From assembly GCF_003287405.1 (NCBI RefSeq), contig NZ_PRLD01000004.1, positions 62,001 through 126,000 on the forward strand: a DNA stretch of 64,000 bases, written 5' to 3'. The stretch is from Faecalibacterium prausnitzii (GTDB lineage Bacteria > Bacillota > Clostridia > Oscillospirales > Ruminococcaceae). The stretch's first letter is position 1, and every line of letters starts with the position of its first letter. This document shows, piece after piece, positions 1 to 8,707 of the stretch. Below the pieces are notes generated by a model. It was given only the letters and a program-made list of their open reading frames with translations. It had not been told where the DNA came from and searched no databases. The translations under genes were made by a program, and so were the position numbers.

Positions 1-473
1 GCCCCGGCCACATAGGGGGTGACAAGGCTGGCAGTGCCGGAAGCGTAGTCTGGGTCCAGCAGATAAGCCAGCGCGTCCACAAAGTCCTGCGCGGTCACGG
101 GGCCCAGCACTGCGCCGGTATAGTCCACCCAGTTCTCGTCCCGCAGGTGGAAAGTCCATGTCAGGGTGTCGGCGTCCCACTCCCAGCTGGTGGCAAGACC
201 TTCGCGGATCTTGCCGCGGCTGTCGTACTCCACCAGCGTGTCTACGCAGTGGGTGCCGTGGTACAGGTCCGGGTCGGCAGAGCAGATCAGGTAGTTCAGG
301 GAGGCGGGCTGACGGGCATACAGTACGGTGTAGGTGGTGCTGTCGCCGGTTGCGGCAGTGCCGCCCGCAGAGGAGCCGCCGCAGCTGCTCAGCAGCCCGG
401 CAGCAGCGGTGGAAAGGGCTGCTGCACCGCCGGCCTTTAAGAACTGACGGCGGGAAAAAGCATGATGCATCAT
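1..473 (-). CDS. Peptide/nickel-type ABC transporter substrate-binding lipoprotein, N-terminal part (runs off left edge)
   Basis: An open frame starts at ATG 473 and continues past base 1, so only about 157 residues are visible. The start follows AAAGAGG at good spacing. The N-terminus has a twin-arginine signal (SRRQFLKAG) and then a lipobox-like LLSSCGG, so the protein is probably exported folded and lipid-anchored. The mature part (YTVLYARQPASLNYL, then a 'LVEYDSRGKIREGLATSWEW' segment) is typical of family 5 oligopeptide-binding proteins, which deliver peptides to Opp/Dpp permeases. The permease genes are not in view. It has its own promoter and a leader terminator. Family assignment is fairly sure; the ligand is unknown. 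Confidence 0.85.
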   Translation of the reverse strand, partial: MMHHAFSRRQFLKAGGAAALSTAAAGLLSSCGGSSAGGTAATGDSTTYTVLYARQPASLNYLICSADPDLYHGTHCVDTLVEYDSRGKIREGLATSWEWDADTLTWTFHLRDENWVDYTGAVLGPVTAQDFVDALAYLLDPDYASGTASLVTPYVAG

Positions 474-495
474 AAAAACCTCTTTCGCTCTTTGT

Positions 496-530
496 AAAAA
501 AGAGGTAACGGAACCACATCCGTTACCTCT
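496..530 (-). terminator. Leader terminator upstream of the peptide-binding protein
   Basis: A perfect 11-bp inverted repeat (AGAGGTAACGG at 501-511, CCGTTACCTCT at 520-530) is followed on the minus strand by six T. It lies between the promoter at 572-600 and the ATG at 473, so it would stop transcription before the gene unless overridden. The leader just upstream contains GTTACC (minus strand, near 557-562), which could pair with GGTAAC of the 5' arm. That conditional antitermination is inference. Confidence 0.75.
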
Positions 531-571
531 CTGTAACAAGTCCATCGGCTACCAACGGTAACTTTAAGCCC

Positions 572-600
572 AGTATAGCATTGTTTGGGCGCAACGTCAA
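572..600 (-). promoter_or_regulatory. Sigma-A-type promoter for the peptide-binding protein
   Basis: On the minus strand TTGACG (595-600) and TATACT (572-577) are separated by exactly 17 bases. Transcription would give a leader of roughly 95 bases that includes the terminator at 496-530. Confidence 0.8.
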
Positions 601-627
601 ATAGTTTCCACCGGGGCAGGGGCTGAC

Positions 628-750
628 CCCTCCCGTGAAAATGGGATAGCGGAGCGCCCGCAGGCGCTCCGCTATCCCGAAAATAAAAATCTTTTTTCCG
701 CTATTTATGCGCAAAGCAACGCGGAGCGCATTCTGAATCGTCAAATCGTC
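628..750 (-). repeat. Family II two-hairpin element, copy C
   Basis: Read on the minus strand it runs: ATCGTC end motif (737-750, duplicated), hairpin 2 with 6-bp stem ATGCGC/GCGCAT (707-712, 726-731) around a conserved 13-nt loop, an AT-rich linker, hairpin 1 with a perfect 16-bp stem (643-658, 663-678) closed by a UGCG tetraloop, then ATTTTCACGGGAGGG (628-642). It sits directly after the stop of the ferredoxin gene and may serve as its terminator. Other copies are at 19170-19282, 31252-31362 and 31413-31519. Confidence 0.8.
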
Positions 751-756
751 CGGCTA

Positions 757-2055
757 TTATTCGGAAACCTGCTTTCCGAGACTGGGCGCAGTGACGTTGG
801 CAGGGGAAGCGCTCTGCCCGGCGGGGATGGTGTCGGGCAGGGCGGCAGCGGCGGTCTCTGCGGTCTGAGCGGCAGCTTCGGCGGTGGATTCCACAGCGTT
901 TTCCGCTGCCTTGGCGGCATCCTCTGCGGCCTTGGCGGCGCGTTCGGCTTTCAGCTGCTCGGCACGCAGACGCGCTTCCTCCTGCCGCTTCTGGGTGCGT
1001 GCCTTGATGCGGCACACCGAGCACAGTCCCTCGGCGCTGTCCGGGGCAATGGGTTTGCCGCACTGTTTGCACAGGGTCTTGGTGCACTTGTGCAGCACCA
1101 CGGGGCCAAGGGTGGTAAGCTGGTACAGCTTCATGCCGTCAAAGCCCTTGTTGGAGCACACGTTCATGCACACGCCGCACTCACTGCACTTCCACGGGGT
1201 AAGTACGATGCGGGTCTGGCCGTTCGGCATATCCTCAAACTTCATAGCGTTGGCACGGCAGGCTTTTTCGCACCGGCCGCAGCCAAAGCAGTTATCGGTG
1301 AATTTGGGCATATAGTAGCCGTACTGCAGGGGCGTCTCCATGGCGGCCTTCAGCTGCTTTGTGCGCTGGTGCAGCAGCAGACGGAAGTCCACCCCGCTGT
1401 CCTCTTCGCTGCGCAGGCCGGGCAGCATCTGCAGCAGCTTTTTGGTGCCGCTCTTGGAGCCGTGGCTCACCTGCTCCAGCATCTCACGGCGGGTCAATTC
1501 CTGCACATGGTAGGGGTACTCTTTTTCCTCATACGCCAGCGAGAACCGCGCTTCGAACATCGGCTGACCGAAAAAGTCCACAAGGCGGGTCAGTTCCTTG
1601 CGCAGCTGCTCGGCGCACAGATCGTTCTCGCACTGTCCGCAGGGGGTCAGGTCCAGCACGATCTTTTTGTTCAGCGCCAGATACGCCAGCGCTTCCCACG
1701 AGAGCGCACAGATGCAGCTGCGCACCACGGTGTTTTTGCGGGTGGATCTTTCACAGCCGATCCAGATGGTATCGCTGTCGGAGTCCGCTGCGGCGGTATC
1801 CCGCTGCACCTGCTCCGGCGAGGGTGCAATGCAGCCGCTGCGGCAGGCGGAAACGCACAGCCCGCAGTCGGTGCAGGGGTCCCAGTCCTTGACAAGGTTC
1901 GGGCGGGAGAAAATTTCCTCACCGTAGGGGCAGATATCCTTGCAGGTGGTGCAGGGCTTGCGGTGGGGGTGCAAATTCCAGCATTGGCGGCGGTTGATCT
2001 CTGGATGGGTGGTCTTCATCAGGGCATCCATTGCAGTTCTGGTAAAAAAGCCCAT
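757..2055 (-). CDS. Polyferredoxin-like 4Fe-4S protein with alanine-rich C-terminal tail
   Basis: This 432-residue protein has several cysteine clusters. Near residues 25-75 are CTTCKDIC and CTDCGLCVSACRSGC. In the middle are CFGCGRCEKACRAN and CSECGVCMNVC, two ferredoxin-type 4Fe-4S motifs. Then comes a small CKQCG...CSVCR zinc-ribbon-like unit, followed by a charged helical stretch and an Ala/Thr-rich tail of about 90 residues. No signal peptide is seen, so it is likely cytoplasmic. It begins 5 bases after the stop of the trigger-factor-like gene, which implies one operon. An electron-transfer or maturation role is likely. The partner enzyme is not visible. Confidence 0.8.
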   Translation of the reverse strand: MGFFTRTAMDALMKTTHPEINRRQCWNLHPHRKPCTTCKDICPYGEEIFSRPNLVKDWDPCTDCGLCVSACRSGCIAPSPEQVQRDTAAADSDSDTIWIGCERSTRKNTVVRSCICALSWEALAYLALNKKIVLDLTPCGQCENDLCAEQLRKELTRLVDFFGQPMFEARFSLAYEEKEYPYHVQELTRREMLEQVSHGSKSGTKKLLQMLPGLRSEEDSGVDFRLLLHQRTKQLKAAMETPLQYGYYMPKFTDNCFGCGRCEKACRANAMKFEDMPNGQTRIVLTPWKCSECGVCMNVCSNKGFDGMKLYQLTTLGPVVLHKCTKTLCKQCGKPIAPDSAEGLCSVCRIKARTQKRQEEARLRAEQLKAERAAKAAEDAAKAAENAVESTAEAAAQTAETAAAALPDTIPAGQSASPANVTAPSLGKQVSE

Positions 2056-2060
2056 GGTCT

Positions 2061-3035
2061 TTACTCCTTTTCCACAACAGAGGTAAGTGCGGCGTGGTCG
2101 AGCAGGAAGCGCTGCACCTTCTGGTTGGTCACGGCGGCGGCTACGGCGTCCCGGCTCAGCACTTTGCGGATCTCTTCCTCCGGGGTGTCGTGCAGCTTGG
2201 AAAGGCGGGCGTACTCGGCGTCCACCTCCTGCTGGGTCACGGTGATTTGTTCGGCTTCGGCAATGGCGCGCACTGCCAGCACCGCCCGCAGCTGACGCTC
2301 GGCTTCCCTGCGGTAGCCCTCCCGCACCTGCTCCGGGGTCAGCCCGGCGCTCTTGCAGTACAGCTCCATGGTCATCTGGCTCTTGCGCAGCCGCTGACGC
2401 AGCTGGTTCATCTGGTACTCGGCGTTCTGCGCCAGCAGTTCGGCGGGCAGCTCCACGGTCAGGTTTGCGCCCGCCATATCCAGCAGCGCCGCCCCGGCAA
2501 TGCGGTCGGCGTTGGCTTCGTGGGAAAGACGCTTTTTCTCCCGCAGGCTCTCCCGCAGGGCGTCCAGATCGTCATAGCCCAGGGATCTTGCAAGGGCATC
2601 GTCCACCGGGGGCACTTGTTTGCGCTCTACTGTGTGCAGGCAGATCTCAAACTGTGCGGTTTTGCCGGAAAGCTCCGGCACGCGGAACTCAGCGGGGTAG
2701 GTGAAGTCGAAGCGGAAAGTCTCGCCCGCGCAGTGGCCGTACACCGCTTCTTCTGCGGCGGGCATCAGCTGCCCGGTGCCCAGCACCACGGTCACCTGCT
2801 CCATCCGGCTGTCCGGGATGGGTGCACCCTCCAGAAAGCCCTCGAAATCCAGCGTGACCCGCATCCCGCGCGCGGCGGGGGCACCAGTCGGCACAAAGGG
2901 CGCATGGACACGCGCCAGATTGCCGATATCCGCTTCCACGGCCTTTTCCGATACCGGGCGCACCCGGCGGGTGAAGGCAAGCCCCTTGTACTGCCCCAAG
3001 GCGGCAGCGGGCATGGTGTTTGCAGTTTGTTCCAT
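2061..3035 (-). CDS. Trigger-factor-like chaperone/PPIase lacking the ribosome-binding domain
   Basis: The 324-residue protein aligns by eye with the middle and C-terminal parts of trigger factor: an FKBP-type prolyl isomerase domain (about 40-140: VTLDFEGFLEGAPI, VLGTGQLMPAAEEAVYGH) and the helical arm domain (about 145-320: LGYDDLDALRESL, ELLAQNAEYQMNQL). Normal trigger factor is about 430 residues and starts with a ribosome-docking domain carrying a GFRxGK motif; here that domain is absent and only about 40 unrelated residues precede the FKBP unit. It is tightly coupled to the Fe-S protein downstream, which suggests a dedicated chaperone rather than the general ribosomal one. Confidence 0.85.
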   Translation of the reverse strand: MEQTANTMPAAALGQYKGLAFTRRVRPVSEKAVEADIGNLARVHAPFVPTGAPAARGMRVTLDFEGFLEGAPIPDSRMEQVTVVLGTGQLMPAAEEAVYGHCAGETFRFDFTYPAEFRVPELSGKTAQFEICLHTVERKQVPPVDDALARSLGYDDLDALRESLREKKRLSHEANADRIAGAALLDMAGANLTVELPAELLAQNAEYQMNQLRQRLRKSQMTMELYCKSAGLTPEQVREGYRREAERQLRAVLAVRAIAEAEQITVTQQEVDAEYARLSKLHDTPEEEIRKVLSRDAVAAAVTNQKVQRFLLDHAALTSVVEKE

Positions 3036-3065
3036 AGTCGAACACTCCTTTTTATAAAAGCGGCG

Positions 3066-5009
3066 TTACAGCCCGCGGGCGGCCAGCCAGCTTTCTGCGA
3101 TCTCGGAGAACATCTCCGGGTATTTGGCATCTTCCTCGGTAAAGGCGCTCAGGTAGTACTCCACCTCGGCGCGGGTGGGGGCCACGGTGCGCCGCCAGAT
3201 GGTAAAGGTGGTGCCGTTGCCCATATCAAAGGTGGCTTCCTGTGTAAAGTACTCGTCCCGCACCGCAAGGAACCTCTCGTTCAGCTTGTGGGACATCTCG
3301 TTCTCAGGGTCATTTACATGAGTCAGCGGGAAAGGATCAGCGGTGAGAACGTATTTTGCCTCAAAGAACTGCATGGGGAAGTTGTGGGTGCCCGGCACCG
3401 AGAAGCCGAAGGCCAGCTTATCGTTGATGGGGGTCGCGGGCAGCTGGCAGTTCTTGAAGTGGTCCGGGCAGTACAGCGTGTCGTGGGGGATCATGTAGCT
3501 GATCTCGCCCTCGGCGCAGTGGGTGTCGATCCAGTTGGCAATGGCCTTGATCTGCGGCAGATCCTTGCGGTCATAGACCAGGTCATCAATGGCGGCAAAA
3601 TCGCGGGCGCTCTCCTGCAGAGAGGCCGAGAGAATAGTGCGGCCGATGAGAAAATCCGGCAGAGCGACGGTGGTCAGCGGGGAGCAGCGCACCGAGGTGG
3701 CAAAGGCGATGGTGAACAGCCAGAAGCCGATCTTCAGGTTCCGGCGGCGGGTGATGCCCTCGGCCAGCGCAGTCGCGCCCAGCAGGAACAGCAGAAACCA
3801 GCCGGGTAAAAACAGCAGCATATGTTGGGAACCGGTGGTCTGCACCCGGGTGAACAGCAGCATGCTCAGCAGGATCTCCAGCCCGGCAAGGCAGGGCAGC
3901 GCGGGCATTTTGTGCCTTTTCAGGCAGAACCACAGGCCCAGACCGATGAGCACAAGGTTCATCAGGCCCATGCGGGCGTATTGCAGGTAGATCTCCGTGA
4001 CCATGCCGCCGCCGTTATAGTAGGCGTAGCGGTCGGCGTAGCTGTAAGCAAGGATGTGGCTGACCATCGGCCACAGCAGCACCAGCATGGCCACCATGGA
4101 CATCAGGCCGAACAGCACCAGATTGCGCACCTGCACGAGCGCCTGCTTTTTCTGCCCGGCGCGGGCGGTGCGCACGCTGCTTACCAGCACCAGAACTGCG
4201 TAGGCAAAGTAGTAGCCCACTACAAAATATAAGTACCACCGGCGGGAGAGGATAATGGCTGCCGTGGCAGCAAACAGCAGGCAAAAGCGTACCGGCTCCA
4301 GTTTTTCAAACCGGAAATCCAGCGTGAGCAGCAGGATGCTGAAGCCGAAGATGAGACCGAACCAGTCCGGCTGGCTGAGCATGGCACTCATGCGCAGCCA
4401 CGGGTAGGTGACCATCCACGACATTCCAATAAGGAAGTACCAGAAGCGGTTCTTCACCTGCAGCATCTGCCCCACCTTGATGGTAAGCCCTGCCAGCAGC
4501 ACCAGCAGCATGGGCAGGATGCTGAACACCTGACAGAAGGCAAAGCTGTCGCCGGTGCGGTCGCTCAGGCAGAAGGGAAAATCCAGAAACAGGGTAATGA
4601 AGTTGGTGTAGTCCTCGGCAAAAGAGCCGAAGATGTAATGGAAGCCAGCCGTCGGGCTTTGCAAAAAGGCGGCTTCGGCGCTGTACTGCTTGTTGATATA
4701 GTTGACATAATCCCAGATGTATACAAAGCTGCGGCGGTTCAGCGCCCAGAAAAAGTAGATCAGCGCCGCCGCCCACAGGCCGACGATCACCGCTTTGTGG
4801 AACAGGTCAAATTTTATCCCTGCTACCCGCAGCACCAGCAGCACACAGGCGAACAGCGCTAAGTTGCACCACAGGCTCACCAGCGGAAAAAAGAACCTGC
4901 TGCCGGGCGCAGCCAGCGCAAAAACAGCCAGCAGCACTGCCGCTGCAGCCAGCACCAGCGCAGTTTTCGCCGCAGCGGAAACGCGGGGCTTTGTGATAGT
5001 ATCGGTCAT
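3066..5009 (-). CDS. Multi-pass membrane protein, GT-C glycosyltransferase-like
   Basis: A 647-residue protein with about a dozen hydrophobic segments in its first 450 residues and a soluble C-terminal domain of about 170 residues. I placed the start at ATG 5009, after GGAGGG, rather than at the upstream ATG 5117. The architecture (alternating membrane helices, an acidic first outer loop with 'YIWDYVNYINKQY', a C-terminal extracytoplasmic domain) fits polyprenyl-phosphate-sugar-using GT-C enzymes. I see no decisive family signature. It lies 30 bases upstream of the trigger-factor-like gene and could be co-transcribed. Function is unproven. Confidence 0.7.
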   Translation of the reverse strand: MTDTITKPRVSAAAKTALVLAAAAVLLAVFALAAPGSRFFFPLVSLWCNLALFACVLLVLRVAGIKFDLFHKAVIVGLWAAALIYFFWALNRRSFVYIWDYVNYINKQYSAEAAFLQSPTAGFHYIFGSFAEDYTNFITLFLDFPFCLSDRTGDSFAFCQVFSILPMLLVLLAGLTIKVGQMLQVKNRFWYFLIGMSWMVTYPWLRMSAMLSQPDWFGLIFGFSILLLTLDFRFEKLEPVRFCLLFAATAAIILSRRWYLYFVVGYYFAYAVLVLVSSVRTARAGQKKQALVQVRNLVLFGLMSMVAMLVLLWPMVSHILAYSYADRYAYYNGGGMVTEIYLQYARMGLMNLVLIGLGLWFCLKRHKMPALPCLAGLEILLSMLLFTRVQTTGSQHMLLFLPGWFLLFLLGATALAEGITRRRNLKIGFWLFTIAFATSVRCSPLTTVALPDFLIGRTILSASLQESARDFAAIDDLVYDRKDLPQIKAIANWIDTHCAEGEISYMIPHDTLYCPDHFKNCQLPATPINDKLAFGFSVPGTHNFPMQFFEAKYVLTADPFPLTHVNDPENEMSHKLNERFLAVRDEYFTQEATFDMGNGTTFTIWRRTVAPTRAEVEYYLSAFTEEDAKYPEMFSEIAESWLAARGL

Positions 5010-5098
5010 GGAACAAGACCCTCCTTGCAAAGTTTCACATTCTACAGTATAACAACTCCCCCGGGCACTGTCCAGCACCCCGGCGGCGAAAAATGCAG

Positions 5099-5132
5099 AA
5101 TGTCCCGCCGCTTTCAAAGCAGACGGGACATT
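5099..5132 (-). terminator. Terminator after glgB
   Basis: The 9-bp stem AATGTCCCG (5099-5107) / CGGGACATT (5124-5132) extends inward through GCTT/AAGC. T-rich sequence lies on both sides (TTTTT at 5131-5135 on plus, GCATTTTT on minus). It sits just after the glgB stop. Confidence 0.7.
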
Positions 5133-5144
5133 TTTGCATAAATA

Positions 5145-7100
5145 TTACTTATCGGAAACTTCTGCGGCGGCTTTTGCAGCCTTTGCCGCCTTGCGCTTTT
5201 GCGCCAGCGCCTTGTTGGCGCTCAGGCGGGCGGCGTCCGGGTTCGGGGCTTCCGGGGTAAGCCGCAGCAGGTAGCTGCCCATGGCGGGCAGATCCAGCGT
5301 CAGGGTGTAGTCCCTGCCAAACACACCGCCGTCGGTGGTGTGGAAGTTCTGCTTGCGGTGCGCCTTGTGCACGCCGCCCCATGTGCCGGCCTCGGTATCC
5401 AGCACCAGCTCTGCGCTGCAGGGGAACTTGAGGTACAGAGGAAACTTTTTGTGGGCGCTGTCCTGTGTGTTCATGACGCAGAGCAGGTTCTGCCCGCGCC
5501 CCTTGCGCAGCCATGCGTACACGCCCTCGGCACAGCTTTCGCTTGCCACCCACTCAAAGCAGTCCGGGTTGTACTCGCCATCGTAGAGGGCGGGCTCGGA
5601 GGCGTAGGTGCGGCAAAGGGCGGCAAAGTATTTCTGGAAGGCATCGTGGAAGGGGTATTCCAGCAAATTCCAGTCCAGCTCCCGCTTTTCGTCCCACTCC
5701 CGGAAATGTGCCAGCTCGTTGCCCATAAAGTTCAGCTTTTTGCCGGGATGGGTGTACATATAAAAATATAGGGTGCGCAGCTGGGCGCACTTTTCCGCGT
5801 AGCTGCCCCACAGCTTATCAATGATGGTCTTTTTGCCGTGCACCACCTCATCGTGGCTCAGCGCCAGCAGGTACAGCTCGTTGTAGAAGTAGTGCATACT
5901 GAACAGCAGCTTGCCGTAGCAGCCCGGGCGCTCGCCGAAGGGGGTGGCAAAGTAGTCCAGCGTGTCGTGCATCCAGCCCATGTCCCACTTGTAGTCAAAG
6001 CCCACGCCCTCGTAGCGGGTGGGAGCGGTCACCTTGAGGAAGTTGGTGGAGTCCTCCGCCATGTAGATGCCGGTGGGCCAGCGCTCGTTCAGGCCGTGGT
6101 TCAAACTGCGCAAAAAGTTCACCGCGCCCTGATTCACGCCGCGGTTGGGGTCGCCCTGCCAGTACAATGCGCGGGAGATGGCGTCCATGCGGATGCCGTC
6201 GCAGTGGTACACGTCCATCCACAGCCCGGCGGCGCTGCTCAAAAAGCTGCACACCTCCCGGCGGTAGTAGTTGAAGTTGCAGGTGCCCCACTCGCTCTGA
6301 CCCACGTCGCTGTCGTACTCGTACAGGTGGGTGCCGTCAAACTTTGCCAGCGCGTCAGCATTGGCGGCAAAGTGCACCGGTACAAAATCCATGATGACGC
6401 CGATGCCCATGCGGTGGCAGGCGTTGACAAAGCTGGCAAACTGGGCGGGGGAGCCGTAGCGGCTGGTCACCGAGAAGTAGCCGGTGGTCTGGTAGCCCCA
6501 GCTGCCGTCAAAGGGGTGCTCTGCCAGCGGCAGCAGCTCCACATGGGTAAAGTGATGCTCCAGCAGCCACGGGATGAGTTCCCGCGCCAGCTCCTCGTAG
6601 TTGTACCACCCGTCCGAGCCGTCCGGCTGGGTAGTGCCGGGCTTATGCTTCCAACTGCCGGCGTGCAGCTCGTAGATGTTCAGCGGGCGGTTGCGGCATT
6701 TGTCCCGCCGCTCCATCCACGCGGTGTCGTCAAAGGTGAAATCCAGCTTTGTCAGCTTGCTGGCGGTGCCGGGGCGCAGCTCGGTGGCAAAGGCGTAGGG
6801 GTCGCTGCGCATCACGGTGCTGCCGTCCGCGCCGTGCACGCGGTATTTGTAGAGGTCCCCCTCCGCAAGGCCGGGGATAAAGGCGCTCCACACGCCGGTA
6901 TCGGCTTTTTCCATGGGCACGCCGCGCTCCCAGCCGTCAAAGCCGCCGCACACCTCCACGGCGGTGGCACCGGGTGCCCACACGGCAAAACGCCAGCCCT
7001 CGGCGCCGTTTGGGTCGGTGCAGGGGTGCGCACCCAGAATGCGGTAGGCATCGAAGCAGTCGCCACTGAAAAACGTGCGGGGGATCACAGGGTAATTCAT
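5145..7100 (-). CDS. glgB: 1,4-alpha-glucan branching enzyme
   Basis: The 651-residue GH13 enzyme forms alpha-1,6 branches in glycogen. An N-terminal CBM48 beta domain (about 15-110) precedes the catalytic barrel. Conserved regions visible: MDFVPVHF (I), [10 protein letters not shown] with nucleophile D306 (II), YMAEDS with acid/base E349 (III) and [10 protein letters not shown] (IV). The C-terminal beta domain ends in a lysine/alanine-rich tail. AAGGAG precedes the ATG. No other glg gene is in view; its divergent neighbour is a GH13 hydrolase, so the two may be co-regulated from the shared 240-base intergenic region. Confidence 0.97.
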   Translation of the reverse strand: MNYPVIPRTFFSGDCFDAYRILGAHPCTDPNGAEGWRFAVWAPGATAVEVCGGFDGWERGVPMEKADTGVWSAFIPGLAEGDLYKYRVHGADGSTVMRSDPYAFATELRPGTASKLTKLDFTFDDTAWMERRDKCRNRPLNIYELHAGSWKHKPGTTQPDGSDGWYNYEELARELIPWLLEHHFTHVELLPLAEHPFDGSWGYQTTGYFSVTSRYGSPAQFASFVNACHRMGIGVIMDFVPVHFAANADALAKFDGTHLYEYDSDVGQSEWGTCNFNYYRREVCSFLSSAAGLWMDVYHCDGIRMDAISRALYWQGDPNRGVNQGAVNFLRSLNHGLNERWPTGIYMAEDSTNFLKVTAPTRYEGVGFDYKWDMGWMHDTLDYFATPFGERPGCYGKLLFSMHYFYNELYLLALSHDEVVHGKKTIIDKLWGSYAEKCAQLRTLYFYMYTHPGKKLNFMGNELAHFREWDEKRELDWNLLEYPFHDAFQKYFAALCRTYASEPALYDGEYNPDCFEWVASESCAEGVYAWLRKGRGQNLLCVMNTQDSAHKKFPLYLKFPCSAELVLDTEAGTWGGVHKAHRKQNFHTTDGGVFGRDYTLTLDLPAMGSYLLRLTPEAPNPDAARLSANKALAQKRKAAKAAKAAAEVSDK

Positions 7101-7128
7101 GCAAAGATCTCCTTACTTCTCTATGTTG

Positions 7129-7278
7129 ACCGGCGCGCCGTGCGCCGGTTGGTACAAAGCTATTTGGGCAAACTATCCAAGAAAAACGGCTATTTACCGG
7201 CATGATAGCCGATAATCTTAGCGAATCTTGACAAAAATCGGCAAATTTTCACATATTTGCCAAATCTTGTGGTATACT
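7129..7278. promoter_or_regulatory. Divergent control region between glgB and the GH13 hydrolase
   Basis: It holds a perfect dyad GGCAAAT-N8-ATTTGCC (7240-7261) lying where the -35 of a TATACT box (7273-7278) would be, a likely operator for the plus-strand gene. A hairpin ACCGGCGC/GCGCCGGT (7129-7149) lies in the glgB leader, about 30 bases before its ATG. A second short dyad, GGCTAT...ATAGCC, lies near 7190-7210. Confidence 0.55.
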
Positions 7279-7337
7279 GTTGCTACCGCCGTGCAAGCGG
7301 CGCAACTTTTTAAGCAATAGAATGGGAGCGAACGATC

Positions 7338-8693
7338 ATGGCTTGGTATGACGAAGCAGTATTTTATCACATCTATCCGCTGGGGCTGTGCGGCTGTGCG
7401 CACGAAAACGACGGCCAGCCCACCCCGGGTGCTTTTGCAAAGCTGGAAGCATGGGCAGCCCACGCGGCAAAGCTGGGCTGTACGGCCATCTACATCGGCC
7501 CGCTGTTCGAGAGCGGCTCCCACGGCTACGATACCATCGACTACCGTCTGGTGGACCGCCGCCTTGGCACCAACGAGGAGTTCAAGGCCTTTGTGGCGGC
7601 CTGCCACGCCCGCGGGCAGCGGGTCATCGTGGACGGCGTGTTCAACCATGTGGGCCGCGATTTCTTTGCCTTCCAGGACCTGAAGTCGAACCGCGAGAAC
7701 GCCCGCTATAAGGACTGGTTCTGCGATGTGAACTTCTGGGGCAACAACGAGTATAACGATGGCTTTTCCTACGGCAACTGGGGCGGCTACAACCTGCTGG
7801 TCAAGCTGAACCAGCGCAACCCGGAGGTGCAGCAGTACCATTATGATACCGTCCGCTTCTGGGTGGAGCAGTTCGACATCGACGGCATCCGTCTGGATGC
7901 AGCCGACGTGCTGGACTTCGACTTCATGCGCGGGCTGCGCCGTCTGGCAAACGAGGTAAAACCGGAGTTCTGGCTGATGGGCGAGGTCATCCACGGCGAT
8001 TACAGCCGCTGGGCAAACCCGGAAATGCTGCACTCCGTTACCAACTACGAGCTGCACAAGGGCTTGTGGAGCGGACACAACGACCATAACTATTTTGAAA
8101 TTGCCCACACTATGCGCCGACTGCAGGGGCTGTGCCACGACACCCGGCTGTATCTCTTCTCAGATAACCACGATGTGGAGCGTCTGCCCAACAAGCTGCG
8201 CAACCGGGAGCATATCCGGCACATTGCCATTCTGGTGTACAGCCTGTGGGGCATCCCGTCCATCTACTACGGCTCGGAGTTCGGCATCGAGGGCAAAAAG
8301 GAGTGGGGCAGCGACTGGCCGCTGCGCCCCTGTCTGGAGCTTAGCGACTACGCTGACGCAGAACGCACAAATCCTGTTACCAGTGTATACAAAGTTCTGG
8401 GGAAATGCAAGGCTGAATTGCCGGAAATGACCTACGGCGAGGTAAAAGAGCTGCAGCTCACCACCCAGTGCTATGCTTTTGCCCGGGTGCTGGACGGCAA
8501 GGCGGTGGTAGCGGTGCTGAATAACGGCGATACTCCCGCACAGCTGGAGTTCCAGCTGCCGGTGGAAGCTGCCAAGGTCACCGATCTGATGGCGGACACT
8601 GTAGGCGCGCAGGAGGTGCTGGTCTCCACCGAGTGGAACCGCATGAAGGTGCAGCTGCCCTCCAATTACGCCACCCTGCTGCGGGTAGAATAA
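7338..8693 (+). CDS. GH13 alpha-amylase/cyclomaltodextrinase-type glycosidase
   Basis: 451 residues, no signal peptide, so it acts on imported maltodextrins or glycogen in the cytoplasm. The (beta/alpha)8 barrel starts at once (AVFYHIYPLG). Motifs: VDGVFNHVG (98-106), GIRLDAADV with nucleophile D187, LMGEVIH with acid/base E216, and FSDNHD with D279. A short C-terminal beta domain follows about residue 370. Length fits small neopullulanase/cyclomaltodextrinase relatives that lack the N-terminal dimerisation domain. GGAGCG precedes the ATG. It is divergent from glgB, and its terminator comes from a repeat copy downstream. Confidence 0.92.
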   Translation: MAWYDEAVFYHIYPLGLCGCAHENDGQPTPGAFAKLEAWAAHAAKLGCTAIYIGPLFESGSHGYDTIDYRLVDRRLGTNEEFKAFVAACHARGQRVIVDGVFNHVGRDFFAFQDLKSNRENARYKDWFCDVNFWGNNEYNDGFSYGNWGGYNLLVKLNQRNPEVQQYHYDTVRFWVEQFDIDGIRLDAADVLDFDFMRGLRRLANEVKPEFWLMGEVIHGDYSRWANPEMLHSVTNYELHKGLWSGHNDHNYFEIAHTMRRLQGLCHDTRLYLFSDNHDVERLPNKLRNREHIRHIAILVYSLWGIPSIYYGSEFGIEGKKEWGSDWPLRPCLELSDYADAERTNPVTSVYKVLGKCKAELPEMTYGEVKELQLTTQCYAFARVLDGKAVVAVLNNGDTPAQLEFQLPVEAAKVTDLMADTVGAQEVLVSTEWNRMKVQLPSNYATLLRVE

Positions 8694-8707
8694 AGCACCG
8701 CTTGAGG

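Noticed and set aside
2094-3809. A 571-codon plus-strand frame opposite the trigger-factor gene
   Set aside because: Composition typical of antisense frames, no ribosome site, and it crosses two real genes on the other strand.
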